64,000 nucleotides of DNA from Phenylobacterium sp. (GTDB lineage: Bacteria > Pseudomonadota > Alphaproteobacteria > Caulobacterales > Caulobacteraceae): contig NZ_JACESE010000002.1 in NCBI RefSeq assembly GCF_013911965.1, positions 124,001-188,000 of the forward strand, in the 5' to 3' direction. Of the stretch, positions 19,671-30,231 are shown piece by piece. The position numbers were made by a program, and so were the translations under genes. The notes under the pieces are model-generated. The model ran no database searches. It had not been told where the DNA came from and saw nothing but the letters and a program-made list of their open reading frames with translations. Each line of letters begins with the position of its first letter. Positions within the stretch are counted from its first letter, which is position 1.

Positions 19671-20263
19671 TCGCCGAAGGCGGCGACGGCGCCCAGGGCG
19701 TGGCTGAGTCGGCGGTGGTATTCGGTGCGCGAGATCTGTTCGGCGCCGAACTGGGTCAGATGGTCGGTGATGAACTGGGCGTCGAGCAGGCGATAGCCGC
19801 CGGCGATCAGCCGCGCCACAAGGTGCGCTAGCGCCACCTTCGAGGCGTCGGTCGCCCGGGAGAACATGCTCTCGCCGAAGAAGGCCGCGCCGAGCGAGAC
19901 GCCGTAGAGCCCTCCGACCAGAACGCCGTCACGCCAGCATTCGACGCTGTGGGCGCAGCCGATGTCGAAGAGTTCGCCATAGAGGTTCTGGATGGTGGGA
20001 TTGATCCAGGTGTCCTGCCGGCCCGGCGCCGCCTCGGCGCAGAGGGCGACCACCTGGTCGAAGGCGGTGTCGAACCGCACCTCGAAGGGATCGCGCCGCA
20101 CCGTCCGGGCCAGGCGCCGCGGTACGTGGAAGGCGTCGAGCGGAATGACGCCCCGCCATTCGGGATCGACCAGGAAGATGCGGTCGTCCTCCCGGGCGTC
20201 GGCCATGGGGAAGACGCCGCGCGTGTAGCAGGCCAGCAGCTGTAGAGGGCCGAAGGCCTCCAT
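19616..20263 (-). CDS. aat: Leucyl/phenylalanyl-tRNA--protein transferase
   Basis: Aat adds Leu or Phe from charged tRNA to proteins with N-terminal Arg or Lys, marking them for ClpS-ClpAP degradation. The 215-residue protein has the family start [14 protein letters not shown] and [25 protein letters not shown]. The core motif [29 protein letters not shown] and [19 protein letters not shown] are also present. The ATG at 20263 ([10 protein letters not shown]) is chosen because the preceding in-frame residues are a shadow of accC. It lies 7 bp after accC, ending the aroQ-accB-accC-aat operon, and its 3' end overlaps DUF2155 by 55 bp tail-to-tail. Confidence 0.95.
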   Translation of the reverse strand: MEAFGPLQLLACYTRGVFPMADAREDDRIFLVDPEWRGVIPLDAFHVPRRLARTVRRDPFEVRFDTAFDQVVALCAEAAPGRQDTWINPTIQNLYGELFDIGCAHSVECWRDGVLVGGLYGVSLGAAFFGESMFSRATDASKVALAHLVARLIAGGYRLLDAQFITDHLTQFGAEQISRTEYHRRLSHALGAVAAFGDQPPLTGEAALQVISQAS

Positions 20264-20270
20264 GGCGCTC

Positions 20271-21623
<1,353 letters not shown>

Positions 21624-21627
21624 CGAT

Positions 21628-22104
21628 CTACTCGATGACGACGAGCGGCTCGCCGAACTCGACGGGTTGGGCGTCCTCGACCAGGATCTCCGCCACCTTG
21701 CCGCCGCGCGGGGCGGGGATGGGGTTCATGGTCTTCATGGCTTCGATGATCAGCAGGGTCTGGCCGGCCTGGACGGTGTCGCCCACCTTGACGAAGGCCG
21801 GAGCGCCCGGCTGGGGCTGCAGATAGACGGTGCCGACCATGGGCGACTTCACCGCGTCGTCCCGCGCCGGCGCGACGACGGGGGCCTCGGCGACCGGCGG
21901 CGCGGCCGCCAGGGCCGGAGCAGGCGCGGCATGAGCCGGCGCGGCCACCGTGGCGCTCACCGTCACCTGCCTGGCCACCCGGATCTTCAGATCGTCGCGT
22001 TCGACCTCGATCTCGGTCAGTCCCGTCTCGGTCAGGATGTCCGCCAGTTTGCGGACCAGGCGTGCGTCGATGGGATCGGCGGGAGCCTTGGGACTGCTAG
22101 CCAT
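21628..22104 (-). CDS. accB: Biotin carboxyl carrier protein of acetyl-CoA carboxylase
   Basis: This 158-residue carrier swings carboxybiotin between AccC and the carboxyltransferase. The N-terminal helical region ([22 protein letters not shown]) is followed by an Ala/Pro-rich mobile linker (~50-82). The biotinyl domain has the target lysine K124 in [11 protein letters not shown] and the thumb [23 protein letters not shown]. It begins 27 bp after aroQ and ends 4 bp before accC. Confidence 0.97.
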   Translation of the reverse strand: MASSPKAPADPIDARLVRKLADILTETGLTEIEVERDDLKIRVARQVTVSATVAAPAHAAPAPALAAAPPVAEAPVVAPARDDAVKSPMVGTVYLQPQPGAPAFVKVGDTVQAGQTLLIIEAMKTMNPIPAPRGGKVAEILVEDAQPVEFGEPLVVIE

Positions 22105-22131
22105 GGAATAGACCCTTGCTGCTGGGAGGCG

Positions 22132-22569
22132 TCAGGCGCTCAGGCGCGCCGCGGCCTCGACGGCCAGTTCGTAGCTCATAACGCCGAAACCGGAGACGAG
22201 CCCCGTGGCGGCGAGCGAAACATAGGTGTGGCGGCGGAAGCTCTCGCGCGCCGCCGGATTGGAGAGGTGGCACTCGACCACCGGTATCTCGAGCGTCTTG
22301 AGCGCGTCGAGAAGGGCGATGGAGGTGTGCCCGTAACCTGCGGGATTGATGATGAGGGCGCTGGCGGCGGTTCGCGCCTCCTGCACCCAGTCGATCAGCA
22401 CACCTTCATGATTGGATTGGCGGAACTCGATCGTCCGGCCAAGCGACTTCGCGCGCCGCTCGCAGGCGGCGCGAACGTCGTCGAGGGTCTCTTTCCCATA
22501 AATCTGAGGCTCGCGTGCGCCCAGGAGGTTGAGATTGGGCCCGCTCAGCACATAGATCGGTTTCGACAT
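22132..22569 (-). CDS. aroQ: Type II 3-dehydroquinate dehydratase
   Basis: AroQ dehydrates 3-dehydroquinate to 3-dehydroshikimate in the shikimate pathway. The 145-residue protein shows [16 protein letters not shown] with the active Tyr, [36 protein letters not shown] and EVHLSN-type [21 protein letters not shown] with the catalytic His. It heads the minus-strand operon with accB, accC and aat, an arrangement common in proteobacteria. The upstream divergent region toward thiS holds an inverted repeat that could house promoters for both directions. Confidence 0.97.
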   Translation of the reverse strand: MSKPIYVLSGPNLNLLGAREPQIYGKETLDDVRAACERRAKSLGRTIEFRQSNHEGVLIDWVQEARTAASALIINPAGYGHTSIALLDALKTLEIPVVECHLSNPAARESFRRHTYVSLAATGLVSGFGVMSYELAVEAAARLSA

Positions 22570-22594
22570 TCGGCTCCGCCGGCGATTCCGCCGT

Positions 22595-22624
22595 CTTGTA
22601 ACGGGCGCGGGCGGGGGTCACAAG
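22595..22624. promoter_or_regulatory. Inverted repeat between aroQ and thiS
   Basis: CTTGTAAC (22595-22602) and GTCACAAG (22617-22624) are 8-bp arms matching at seven positions around a 14-bp G-rich spacer. On either strand the arms resemble -35/-10 boxes with 17-bp spacing (TTGTGA...TACAAG on minus), so this may be a bidirectional promoter or an operator. Confidence 0.35.
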
Positions 22625-22657
22625 CATCGCGGCCGCAGACCTGCGGCGAGAGACGTC

Positions 22658-22858
22658 ATGAACCTGACCATCAACGGCGAACAGAGGGCGATGGCCCCGG
22701 TTCCCCACCTGGCGGCCCTGGTCGCTGAACTGGGTCTCGATCCGCGCAAGGTGGCGGTCGAGCGCAATCTCGAGATCGTGCCGCGATCGGCCTACGGCGA
22801 AACGCCGGTCGCCGACGGCGACAGGATCGAAATCGTGCACTTCATCGGAGGCGGCTGA
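22658..22858 (+). CDS. thiS: Sulfur carrier protein ThiS
   Basis: This is a 66-residue ubiquitin-like protein ([12 protein letters not shown]...[17 protein letters not shown]) ending in the Gly-Gly tail needed for thiocarboxylation; one extra Gly follows the GG. It delivers sulfur for the thiazole moiety of thiamine. The stop is one base before the thiG ATG, so the pair is translationally coupled. thiC, thiF and thiE are not in the window. I searched the 88 bp leader for TPP riboswitch core sequences and saw none. Confidence 0.93.
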   Translation: MNLTINGEQRAMAPVPHLAALVAELGLDPRKVAVERNLEIVPRSAYGETPVADGDRIEIVHFIGGG

Positions 22859-22859
22859 C

Positions 22860-23663
22860 ATGGACGACGCAGCGAACCTGGCGGCGGTCGCCGCCGACGA
22901 CACCTGGACGGTGGCGGGCCGCACCTTCCGCTCCCGCCTGATCGTGGGCACAGGCAAGTACAAGGACTATGCGACCAACGCCGCCGCCGCCGAAGCCGCG
23001 GGGGCCGAGATCGTCACCGTCGCCCTGCGGCGCGTGAACCTGTCCGATCCCAGCCAGCCCATGCTGGTGGACCATGTGAAGCCCGAGCGCTTCACCTTCC
23101 TGCCCAACACCGCCGGCTGCTTCACCGGCGAGGAGGCGGTGCGCACCCTGCGCCTGGCGCGCGAGGCCGGCGGCTGGAATCTCGTCAAGCTGGAGGTTCT
23201 GTCCAACACCAAGCACCTGCTGCCGGACATGGAGGAGACCCTGCGGGCGCTGAAGCTGCTTGTGGCCGACGGGTTCGAGGTGATGGTCTACTGCACCGAC
23301 GATCCGGTCTACGCCCAGAAGCTGGAGGAGGCGGGGGCGGCGGCCATCATGCCTCTGGGGGCTCCGATCGGCTCGGGCCGAGGCATCCAGAACCTGCTGA
23401 ACCTCGGTCTGATCGTCGAGCAGGCCAAGGTGCCGGTGCTGGTGGACGCCGGGGTGGGCACCGCCTCGGACGCGGCCGTGGCCATGGAGCTGGGCTGCGA
23501 CGCCGTGCTGATGAACACGGCGATCGCCGAGGCCAAGGACCCCATCCGAATGGCGCGGGCCATGCGCCACGCGGTGATCGCCGGGCGTGAGGCCTATCTG
23601 GCCGGGCGGATGCCCAAGCGCATGTACGCCGACCCCTCCTCGCCGCTGTCGGGCCTGATCTAG
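22860..23663 (+). CDS. thiG: Thiazole synthase
   Basis: ThiG forms the thiazole phosphate from deoxyxylulose 5-phosphate, dehydroglycine and ThiS thiocarboxylate. The 267-residue (beta/alpha)8 protein has [22 protein letters not shown], the Schiff-base lysine K110 in [10 protein letters not shown], and the C-terminal [34 protein letters not shown] phosphate-binding segment. It ends in an Asp/Pro-Ser-Ser-Pro-Leu-Ser-Gly-Leu-Ile tail. The stop TAG shares a CTAG with the stop of the convergent DsbA-like gene. Confidence 0.96.
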   Translation: MDDAANLAAVAADDTWTVAGRTFRSRLIVGTGKYKDYATNAAAAEAAGAEIVTVALRRVNLSDPSQPMLVDHVKPERFTFLPNTAGCFTGEEAVRTLRLAREAGGWNLVKLEVLSNTKHLLPDMEETLRALKLLVADGFEVMVYCTDDPVYAQKLEEAGAAAIMPLGAPIGSGRGIQNLLNLGLIVEQAKVPVLVDAGVGTASDAAVAMELGCDAVLMNTAIAEAKDPIRMARAMRHAVIAGREAYLAGRMPKRMYADPSSPLSGLI

Positions 23664-24376
23664 GCCCCGGCCTTCGCCTCGGCGATGGCGGCCTTCAGGG
23701 CCTCCAGGTCGGCGCCGGAGATGATCCTGTCGCCGACCACGAAGGCGGGCGTTCCGTTGATGCCCAGGTTGGAGGCCAGCTCGTGGGTGTCGACGATCTG
23801 CTGGTCGATGTCGGGCGACTTGGCCGCCTGGCGGGCGGCGGCCGGGTCGACGCCGACGGCGCGCAGGTGGCGGTCGAGGGCGGCGTCGTCCAGGCTCTTC
23901 TCGGCCATCAGCCGTTCGTGCAGGGCGAGGGTCTTGGGCTTGACCTGATCGGTCAGCATGACGGCCGCGGTCTCGTTGGACTGCTCGCCGAAGATCGGGA
24001 ATTCCTTGAAGACGAAGCGGACGTTCGGATTCGCCTCGATCAGCTTCTGCACCTCGGGCGCGATCAGCTTGCAGTAGCCGCAGCGGTAGTCGAAGAACTC
24101 CACCACCGTGACGTCGCCGTCCGGATTGGCGACGAAGTCGCGCGGATCGCGCTCCAGCTCGTCGCGATACTCCGAAAGAGCGGCGGTCGCCGCCTGAGCG
24201 GCCTCGGCCTCGCGCTTCTCGTTCAGCTTCTGGACAGCCTCCTCGATCACCTCGGGATGCTCCAGCAGGTAGGCGCGGACGCGGTCGCCGAAGGCGTCGT
24301 CGGAGACGCGGTCGCAGGCGGAGAGCGCGAGGGCGGCGGCGCAGAGCGCCAGGGCGGCGGGCAAGGGCTTTCTCAT
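23660..24376 (-). CDS. DsbA-family thioredoxin-fold lipoprotein
   Basis: This 238-residue protein has a lipoprotein signal ([21 protein letters not shown], lipobox LSA-C21), a helical N-terminal segment (~25-75) and a thioredoxin fold. The redox motif is C99-G-Y-C102 in [17 protein letters not shown], with a cis-Pro loop [10 protein letters not shown]. The N-terminal helical extension resembles ScsC/Com1-like disulfide isomerases rather than classical DsbA. It probably acts in periplasmic disulfide formation or isomerisation; partner DsbB/DsbD genes are not seen. Its 3' end overlaps that of thiG by 4 bp. Confidence 0.88.
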   Translation of the reverse strand: MRKPLPAALALCAAALALSACDRVSDDAFGDRVRAYLLEHPEVIEEAVQKLNEKREAEAAQAATAALSEYRDELERDPRDFVANPDGDVTVVEFFDYRCGYCKLIAPEVQKLIEANPNVRFVFKEFPIFGEQSNETAAVMLTDQVKPKTLALHERLMAEKSLDDAALDRHLRAVGVDPAAARQAAKSPDIDQQIVDTHELASNLGINGTPAFVVGDRIISGADLEALKAAIAEAKAGA

Positions 24377-24431
24377 CTTGGTCCAGATAGGGCGGTTCGG
24401 GAAAAATGCGAACGCGATAGCGGCGACGCCT

Positions 24432-25841
24432 TCAGCGGATCTGGCCGCGGCGGATCGCGCCTTCCTGGGCGAGTTCGCGCAGGTCTTCCCTGGAGGGATC
24501 CGATGTCAGGACGATGTCCGTGGCGCGGCGCCATTCGGGCGTGTCCTTGGTCAGCATCTCGCGGGCGCGCATGGCGAACACCCGGGCCTGCTGCTCGTCG
24601 CCGATGTGGAAGTTGTATTCCGCCGTCGCCAGCCGCGCGCGGCCGTCGTCGCCGCTGCGGTCGTAGGCCTCCGCCAGCAGGCGCCAGGCCACGGCGTTGT
24701 CATTCTCCTGGGTCAGGGCCTTGCGCAGTTCGGCGATGCCTTCCTCGAGCTTGGCCTGGTCGTTCAGGGCGATCAGGGTCTGGCCGAGGTTGATGCGCAG
24801 CAGCGGCGCCTCGGGCATCAGTTCGACCGACTTGCGCTGCGGCGCCTCGGCCTCCGGGGCGCGGGCGAACTCGAAGAGGATCTGGCCCTTGAGCTCCCAG
24901 AGATAGGGGTTCTCCGGCTGTTCGAGCAGCAGCTCGTCGATCATCCGGATGGCCCGGTCGGGATCCTTGGTCTGGTAGTAGGCGATCGCCCGGGCGTAGC
25001 GCGCCGGGTAGGAGTCGTCCTTTTCGCTGTAGTCGATCAGCGCCCGCTGCGGATTGATGAAGCCCTGCAGCTTGGCCTTCATGATCGCGTGTTCGGCGAG
25101 CGCCTCCTCGCTGTCGACCTTGTCGTAGTCGGGCAGGGTCTCGGCCTTGCTGCGCAGGCGCTCGATCCGGTCGGAGGAGAGGGGGTGGCTGCGGAAGTAG
25201 GCGTAGCGGCGCGCCTCCTGGAAGACCTCCTGGTAGCGGAACTTGTCGAAGAATTCGACGAGACCGCGGCCTGAGATGCCGGCCTTGTCGAGCAGGCCAA
25301 GACCGGCCTGGTCGGCGCGGCCCTCCTGTTCGCGGCTGTAGCCCAGTGCGGCGAGGGTGCCGAACTGGCCGGCGCTGCCCATCAGGGCCACGGCCGCATC
25401 GCCGGCGCCGGCGAAGGCGGCCAGGACGCCCAGGCCCATGGTGAGAAGGAAGGGCCGCATGCCGGCCTGCTGCATCTCCCCGGAGCGGGCGCTGTGGCCC
25501 GCGGCCAGGTGGCCGACCTCGTGGGCGATGACGCCCTGCAGCTGATTGGGGTTCTCCGACTCCAGGATCAGGCCGGTGAACACCCCCATCGTGCCGGGGG
25601 CGGCGAAGGCGTTCAGCTCCTTGGAGCCGATCAGCAGGATGTCGATGCGCGAAGGATCGATCCCGGCCGCCCGCAGGATGGGATCGGAGTCCTTGAGAAG
25701 GATGGCCTCGATCTCGGTGTCCCGGATCAGCGACAGGCCCTCCTGGGCCTGGGCCGTCACCGGGGCGAGCGCGACGCTGAACGCCAGCGCGGCGGCGGCG
25801 ACGGCTCGGCTGAGGGAACGCAAGGGGGAGGCCATACTCAT
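24432..25841 (-). CDS. Periplasmic M48 metalloprotease with TPR region (BepA-like)
   Basis: This 469-residue protein has a signal peptide (cleavage near VTAQAQ, ~residue 33). The zinc protease motif H107-E-V-G-H111 (GVIAHEVGHLAAGH) has the downstream Glu ligand in REQEGRADQAG. The C-terminal half (~270-460) consists of tetratricopeptide-like helices (ARAIAYYQTKDPDRAIRMIDELL; LWELKGQILFEFAR; LLRINLGQTLIALND; VAWRLLAEAYDRSGD). This architecture matches BepA/YfgC, which maintains outer-membrane protein assembly. It lies between the DsbA-like gene and rne on the same strand; BepA also affects disulfide-dependent LptD maturation, which fits the neighbour. Confidence 0.9.
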   Translation of the reverse strand: MSMASPLRSLSRAVAAAALAFSVALAPVTAQAQEGLSLIRDTEIEAILLKDSDPILRAAGIDPSRIDILLIGSKELNAFAAPGTMGVFTGLILESENPNQLQGVIAHEVGHLAAGHSARSGEMQQAGMRPFLLTMGLGVLAAFAGAGDAAVALMGSAGQFGTLAALGYSREQEGRADQAGLGLLDKAGISGRGLVEFFDKFRYQEVFQEARRYAYFRSHPLSSDRIERLRSKAETLPDYDKVDSEEALAEHAIMKAKLQGFINPQRALIDYSEKDDSYPARYARAIAYYQTKDPDRAIRMIDELLLEQPENPYLWELKGQILFEFARAPEAEAPQRKSVELMPEAPLLRINLGQTLIALNDQAKLEEGIAELRKALTQENDNAVAWRLLAEAYDRSGDDGRARLATAEYNFHIGDEQQARVFAMRAREMLTKDTPEWRRATDIVLTSDPSREDLRELAQEGAIRRGQIR

Positions 25842-25885
25842 TCTCTCGATCGCATCCCCCTTACGCCCAATCTCAGACTAGCGCG

Positions 25886-28522
25886 TCATCCGCGGCGCCA
25901 CCACCCTCGCTTCGGCTTGGCCGGCGGAGCGGTGATCTCGGCCGGATCCGGCGCGGCCGCGACGGGTTCGACCGCCTGTTCCGGCGTGGCCGGCGGCTCG
26001 CTGGCGACGGCCGCCACCGAGACGGGCTCGTCCGCCGGCGCAGGCGCGGCTTCGGGCTCCGCCGCCGGAGCGGACTCGGTCTCGGCGGCCGGAGGGGCCT
26101 CGGCCGCGGGCTCGGCCTTGCGGCGGGTCCGCGTGCGCTTCGGCTTGGCCGGCGCAGGGGCCTCCGCCTCGGCGGGGGCCTCTTCGGCCGGAGCCGCAGC
26201 CTCGACCTCCGGCGTCTCGGCGGGCGCCTCGTCGGCCGCCTCCGCCGCCAGTTCGGCGTCCTTGGGCTTGCGCGAGCGCGTGCGTCGGCGCTTCGGCTTC
26301 TCCTCGGCTTCGGGCAGTTCCACCCAGACGTCTTCGTCCGCGGCGGCGGCGGCGGCCGGGGCCGGGGCTTGAGACGCCGGCTCGGGCGCGGCCGCAGCCT
26401 CGCTCACGGGCGCCGCCGCGCGGGGCGGCTGCGCCTCGCCCTCGCCGACGGCCATGCGCTGGTCTTCGGAGAGATCGAACCAGACGAAGGGATCGTCGCC
26501 ATAGGGGACCCAGGGCCGCACCCAGGCGAAGGTCTCGCCGGGACGGTCTTCGCGCAGGCGCCGGCCGCCACGGCGGCCACGGCGGCGGCGGCGGCCGCCC
26601 GGGTCATCGTCGTTGCGGCTCTCGGCCTCGGGCGCCGGAGCGGCCTCATCCTCGCCGCGACGGCCGTTGCGGCGGCGGCGACGGCGGCGGCGCCCGTTGC
26701 GGCCTTCCTCGTCGTCCTCGTCGGGTCGGCTCCGCTCCCGGGCGCGGTCCGGATCGCGGCTGCGGGCCGGCGCAGCCTCGACGACCTCGTCCTCGTCCTC
26801 CTCGTCCTCGACGTCTTCCTCGTCCTCGAAGTCGTCGACGTCGTCGTAGGCGGGCTCGGTGAGCATCGGGGCGGCGGGCGCCACCAGGGCGTGGTCCGGC
26901 CGGGTTTCCGAGGCCGTCCGCTCGATCTCGTGATCGGCGTGCGGCATGGCGTCGTCGACCATGATGGTCACGAACAGGCCGAAGGTTTCGTGGATCCGCG
27001 CGAGGTGGGCGCGCTTCTCGTTGAGGATGTAGAGGCCCACGGCGCGCGGCACGGTGAGCGTCGCCTCGCCGCCGCCCTTCAGCGCCTCGATCTCCAGGGC
27101 CCGCAGGGCGGCGAGCGCGCTCGATTCCACCGAGCGGACGCGGCCGGTCCCGTTGCAGTGCTCGCAGACGTGGGTCGTGCCTTCCAGCACGCCGGTGCGG
27201 CGGCGCTGGCGGCTGATCTCCATCAGGCCGAAGGCGCTGATCTTGCCCATCTGGACGCGGGCGCGGTCGTCCTTCAGCGCGTCCTTGAGCTTCTTCTCGA
27301 CGGCGCGGTTGTTCTTCGACTCATCCATGTCGATGAAGTCGATGACGATCAGGCCGGCCAGGTCGCGCAGGCGCAGCTGGCGGGCGGCCTCCTCGGCGGC
27401 CTCCAGGTTCGTCTTGAGCGCGGTGGCCTCGATGTTCCGCTCGCGCGTCGCGCGGCCGGAATTGACGTCGATGGCGACCAGCGCCTCGGTCTGGTTGATC
27501 ACCAGATAGCCGCCCGAGCGCAGGGGCACGACCGGCGTGTAGATCTGCGACAGGTGCTCTTCGACCTTGTGCTTGACGAAGAGCGGGGTGGGATCGCGGT
27601 AGAGCTGAACCTTCTTGGCCTGGGACGGCATCAGCATGCGCATGAAGTCGCGCGCTTCCTTGAACCCGGCCTCGCCCTCGACGAAGACGCCCTCGATGTC
27701 CTTGTCGTAGAGGTCGCGGATGGCCCGTTTGACGAGGTCTTCCTCCTCGTAGATCAGGGCCGGGGCGATGGAGTGCAGCGTCGTCTCGCGGATGTTCTCC
27801 CACAGACGCAGCAGATACTCGTAGTCCCGCTTGATCTCGGCCTTGGTCCGCTTGGCGCCGGCGGTGCGCACGATCAGGCCCATGCCCTCCGGCACGTCCA
27901 GGCTCTGGACGACGCCCTTCAGGCGCTTGCGGTCGGTGGCCGTGGTGATCTTCCGGCTGATGCCGCCGCCGCGGGCGGTGTTGGGCATCAGGACGCCGTA
28001 GCGGCCGGCCAGGGAGAGATAGGTGGTCAGGGCCGCGCCCTTGTTGCCGCGCTCTTCCTTGACGACCTGCACCAGCATGATCTGCCGGCGGCGGATCACC
28101 TCCTGGATCTTGTACTTGCGCATGAGGCGCCGCCGGCGGCGGGCGACCTCTTCCTCCATGACGTCGTCTTCGTCGGCGGCGGCCTCGGTCTCTTCGTCGT
28201 CAAGGTCGGCGCGCGGCGGTTCGTCGTCGGCCTGTTCCTCGGCCTCTTCACGCAGCAGCGCTTCCCGGTCTGCGACCGGGATCTGATAGTAGTCGGGGTG
28301 GATTTCGTTGAAGGCGAGGAAGCCGTGTCGGTTTCCTCCGTACTCCACAAACGCCGCCTGCAGACTCGGTTCGACCCGGGTCACCTTGGCGAGGTAGATA
28401 TTCCCTCGAAGCTGTTTGCGGTTCTTGCTCTCGAAATCGAAATCTTCAACACGGGCCCCGTCGACCAGCACCACGCGCGTCTCTTCCGCGTGTGCCGCAT
28501 CGATAAGCATCTTCTTCGACAT
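25886..28522 (-). CDS. rne: Ribonuclease E (RNase E/G family, degradosome scaffold)
   Basis: This 878-residue endonuclease cleaves AU-rich single-stranded RNA in mRNA decay and rRNA/tRNA processing. The N-terminal catalytic half has an S1 domain starting at FESKNRKQLRGNIYLAKVTRVEPSLQAAFVEYGGNRHGFL, interrupted by a long acidic insertion (~90-125). It also has the DNase I-like region VAIDVNSGR...ARQLRLRDLAGLIVIDFIDM and the Zn-link CEHCNGTGR. The C-terminal ~350 residues are disordered: acidic, Arg-rich and Ala/Pro/Glu-rich blocks. The protein ends PKRGWWRRG, the GW-rich tail shown in Caulobacter to bind PNPase. A ~400-bp untranslated region lies upstream. Confidence 0.96.
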   Translation of the reverse strand: MSKKMLIDAAHAEETRVVLVDGARVEDFDFESKNRKQLRGNIYLAKVTRVEPSLQAAFVEYGGNRHGFLAFNEIHPDYYQIPVADREALLREEAEEQADDEPPRADLDDEETEAAADEDDVMEEEVARRRRRLMRKYKIQEVIRRRQIMLVQVVKEERGNKGAALTTYLSLAGRYGVLMPNTARGGGISRKITTATDRKRLKGVVQSLDVPEGMGLIVRTAGAKRTKAEIKRDYEYLLRLWENIRETTLHSIAPALIYEEEDLVKRAIRDLYDKDIEGVFVEGEAGFKEARDFMRMLMPSQAKKVQLYRDPTPLFVKHKVEEHLSQIYTPVVPLRSGGYLVINQTEALVAIDVNSGRATRERNIEATALKTNLEAAEEAARQLRLRDLAGLIVIDFIDMDESKNNRAVEKKLKDALKDDRARVQMGKISAFGLMEISRQRRRTGVLEGTTHVCEHCNGTGRVRSVESSALAALRALEIEALKGGGEATLTVPRAVGLYILNEKRAHLARIHETFGLFVTIMVDDAMPHADHEIERTASETRPDHALVAPAAPMLTEPAYDDVDDFEDEEDVEDEEDEDEVVEAAPARSRDPDRARERSRPDEDDEEGRNGRRRRRRRRNGRRGEDEAAPAPEAESRNDDDPGGRRRRRGRRGGRRLREDRPGETFAWVRPWVPYGDDPFVWFDLSEDQRMAVGEGEAQPPRAAAPVSEAAAAPEPASQAPAPAAAAAADEDVWVELPEAEEKPKRRRTRSRKPKDAELAAEAADEAPAETPEVEAAAPAEEAPAEAEAPAPAKPKRTRTRRKAEPAAEAPPAAETESAPAAEPEAAPAPADEPVSVAAVASEPPATPEQAVEPVAAAPDPAEITAPPAKPKRGWWRRG

Positions 28523-28924
28523 GTAGTGAATCTCCGCGGCGCGGCGCGAACTCGAGGTTCGGGCGCAGCCGGCTGTTCAAGTGGGCGCGCGCAGGGTCGC
28601 AGACCGCGGCTTCGAAGCCGACGGCGGTCCCGGCCAAACGCCGGAATGGGGCTCGTGCGACGCTGCCCATGGGTGTTGTCCTAGTCACGCCTGCAAGGCG
28701 AGGATCGGTGGAGCGTCGTCGCCGAACGTCATGTCGGGCCGACGCAGCTGTTTCGCGCCAACGGGAAGGCCTGTGAGTCACGCCCCTCCGTGCGCGGCGC
28801 GACTTTGCAACAGTGGATGGAAAAAGGAAAGCCGTCGTGTCCTTACCCGTGGGCTTAACCCTTTCTCCATGGGGCCTGGTGTTTAATGCCTCCTGAACGC
28901 CTCAAAAAACGTCCTGGTGGGTGA
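28523..28924. promoter_or_regulatory. 402-bp divergent intergenic region rne / amidase
   Basis: This is the only gene-free stretch above 300 bp. No convincing ORF is present. It must hold both divergent promoters and the rne leader. A perfect 14-bp palindrome CGGCTTCGAAGCCG (28607-28620) would form a TCGA-tetraloop hairpin in the rne leader. RNase E leaders are often long and used for autoregulation, so a structured leader is plausible. No certain -35/-10 pair was found. Confidence 0.45.
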
Positions 28925-30121
28925 GTGCTGCGTATGCTCGCAAGAGTCCGCGAGATTCTCCGGAAAACCCGTTTCATTGCTGCAGGCGCGGCGGCTACGG
29001 CCGTCGGCGTGCTGGCGGCGGTGACCGTCGGCGAGGCGGCCGCGCCCGCGGCCGGCGTGCTGGGCGTCCGCCTGGGCGGCGATTCCGCTGAGACCCGCCT
29101 GGTCATCGACCTGGATCGCGGGGCGACCGGCAAGGTCAGTCTCGACGGATCCGGCGGCCGGGTGGTCCTGGCCCTGCCGGGCGTGGCGCCGAACGCCAAC
29201 CTGCAGGGCGCGGGGCGGGGCCTGATCAAGGCCTGGATGATCGACGGCTCGAACGGCGCGGCCCGGCTGCAGATCGACCTCGCCGGCAAGGGCGAGATCA
29301 AGCGCCGATTCCTGCTGCCGCCGGCCGACGGGGTCGGCCACTACCGCTATGTGATCGACATCGCCGCCGTCGGCCCGCCGCAGGCGGTCTTCACCTCGCG
29401 GCCCGCCTCCAGAAGCGCCGCCCGACCGGCGCCGCTGCCGCTCAAGAAGGTGATCGTCATCGACGCGGGCCACGGCGGCAAGGACCCTGGCGCCCGCGGC
29501 GCCCGCGCCAACGAAAAGGACATCAACCTCGCCGCCGCGCTCGCCCTCCAGGCCCGCCTGGAGAAGGGCGGCAAGTACAAGGTGGTGATGACCCGCAGCA
29601 CCGACGTCTACGTGCCGCTGGAATCGCGGGTGCAGATCGCCCGGCGGGCCGGGGCGGACCTGTTCATCTCGCTGCACGCCGACGCCGGGGCCGACACCGA
29701 GACGCGCGGGACCTCGGTCTACACGCTCTCGGAACAGGCTTCGGGACGCGCCGCCCAGTTCGTGAGCAAGGACGACTGGTTCATGAACGCCAGCCTGCAC
29801 GGCGGCGACAAGGGGGTGCGCGACATCCTCTTCGACCTGACCCAGCGGGCCACGAAGAACCGCTCGGCCAACTTCGCCGAGGGGCTGCTGGAACGGGTGG
29901 ACGACCACATGCCGCTGCTGCGTCGCAGCCATCGCGACGCGGGCTTCGTGGTCCTGCTGGCCCCCGACGTGCCCGCGGTCCTCCTGGAAATGGGCTTCGT
30001 CACCAACAAGCACGACGAGGCCCTGCTGGTCGACCCTCGCCACCGCGCTCGCTTCATGGACAGCGTCGGCGACGCCATCGACGACTACTTCGCCGGTCAG
30101 ACCCAGGTCGCCTCGCGCTGA
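28925..30121 (+). CDS. amiC: N-acetylmuramoyl-L-alanine amidase (Amidase_3, AMIN domain)
   Basis: This is a periplasmic zinc amidase that cuts peptide stems from peptidoglycan, mainly during cell separation. The 398-residue protein has an N-terminal signal/anchor (~residues 10-40), an AMIN-like beta domain (~45-150: GVLGVRLGGDSAETRLVIDLDRG) and an Amidase_3 domain. The latter has zinc motifs VIDAGHGGKDPGARG, the Glu in NEKDINLAAAL, and LFISLHADA. The last catalytic Glu is in AVLLEMGFVTNKHDEALL. Starts are GTG at 28925 or ATG at 28934. It lies 110 bp upstream of PBP1A on the same strand. The symbol follows the Caulobacter orthologue by inference. Confidence 0.92.
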   Translation: MLRMLARVREILRKTRFIAAGAAATAVGVLAAVTVGEAAAPAAGVLGVRLGGDSAETRLVIDLDRGATGKVSLDGSGGRVVLALPGVAPNANLQGAGRGLIKAWMIDGSNGAARLQIDLAGKGEIKRRFLLPPADGVGHYRYVIDIAAVGPPQAVFTSRPASRSAARPAPLPLKKVIVIDAGHGGKDPGARGARANEKDINLAAALALQARLEKGGKYKVVMTRSTDVYVPLESRVQIARRAGADLFISLHADAGADTETRGTSVYTLSEQASGRAAQFVSKDDWFMNASLHGGDKGVRDILFDLTQRATKNRSANFAEGLLERVDDHMPLLRRSHRDAGFVVLLAPDVPAVLLEMGFVTNKHDEALLVDPRHRARFMDSVGDAIDDYFAGQTQVASR

Positions 30122-30162
30122 GGCGCGGCCTGGGCCGCCTGCGACCCGCCGTCTCGGGGGCG

Positions 30163-30191
30163 TTGGCGCCCGCGGCGATGCACGCTAGATG
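30163..30191 (+). promoter_or_regulatory. Promoter of the PBP1A gene (Caulobacter housekeeping type)
   Basis: TTGGCGC (30163-30169), 14 bp, GCTAGATG (30184-30191) matches the consensus TTGaCgS-N10-14-GCtANAWC at nearly every defined position. It lies 40 bp before the translation start. Confidence 0.55.
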
Positions 30192-30231
30192 ACGGCGGGC
30201 GGGGTGAGGGCGCCCGTGGAGGTCTGACCAG

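Noticed and set aside
22570-22657. TPP riboswitch ahead of thiS
   Set aside because: Only 88 bp of leader, and the conserved TPP-aptamer core sequences are not present.
26369-28684. Plus-strand ORF opposite rne with hydrophobic Val/Leu/Ala runs
   Set aside because: It mirrors the acidic/Arg-rich tail codons of rne; the runs come from antisense reading of GAC/GAG and CGC repeats.
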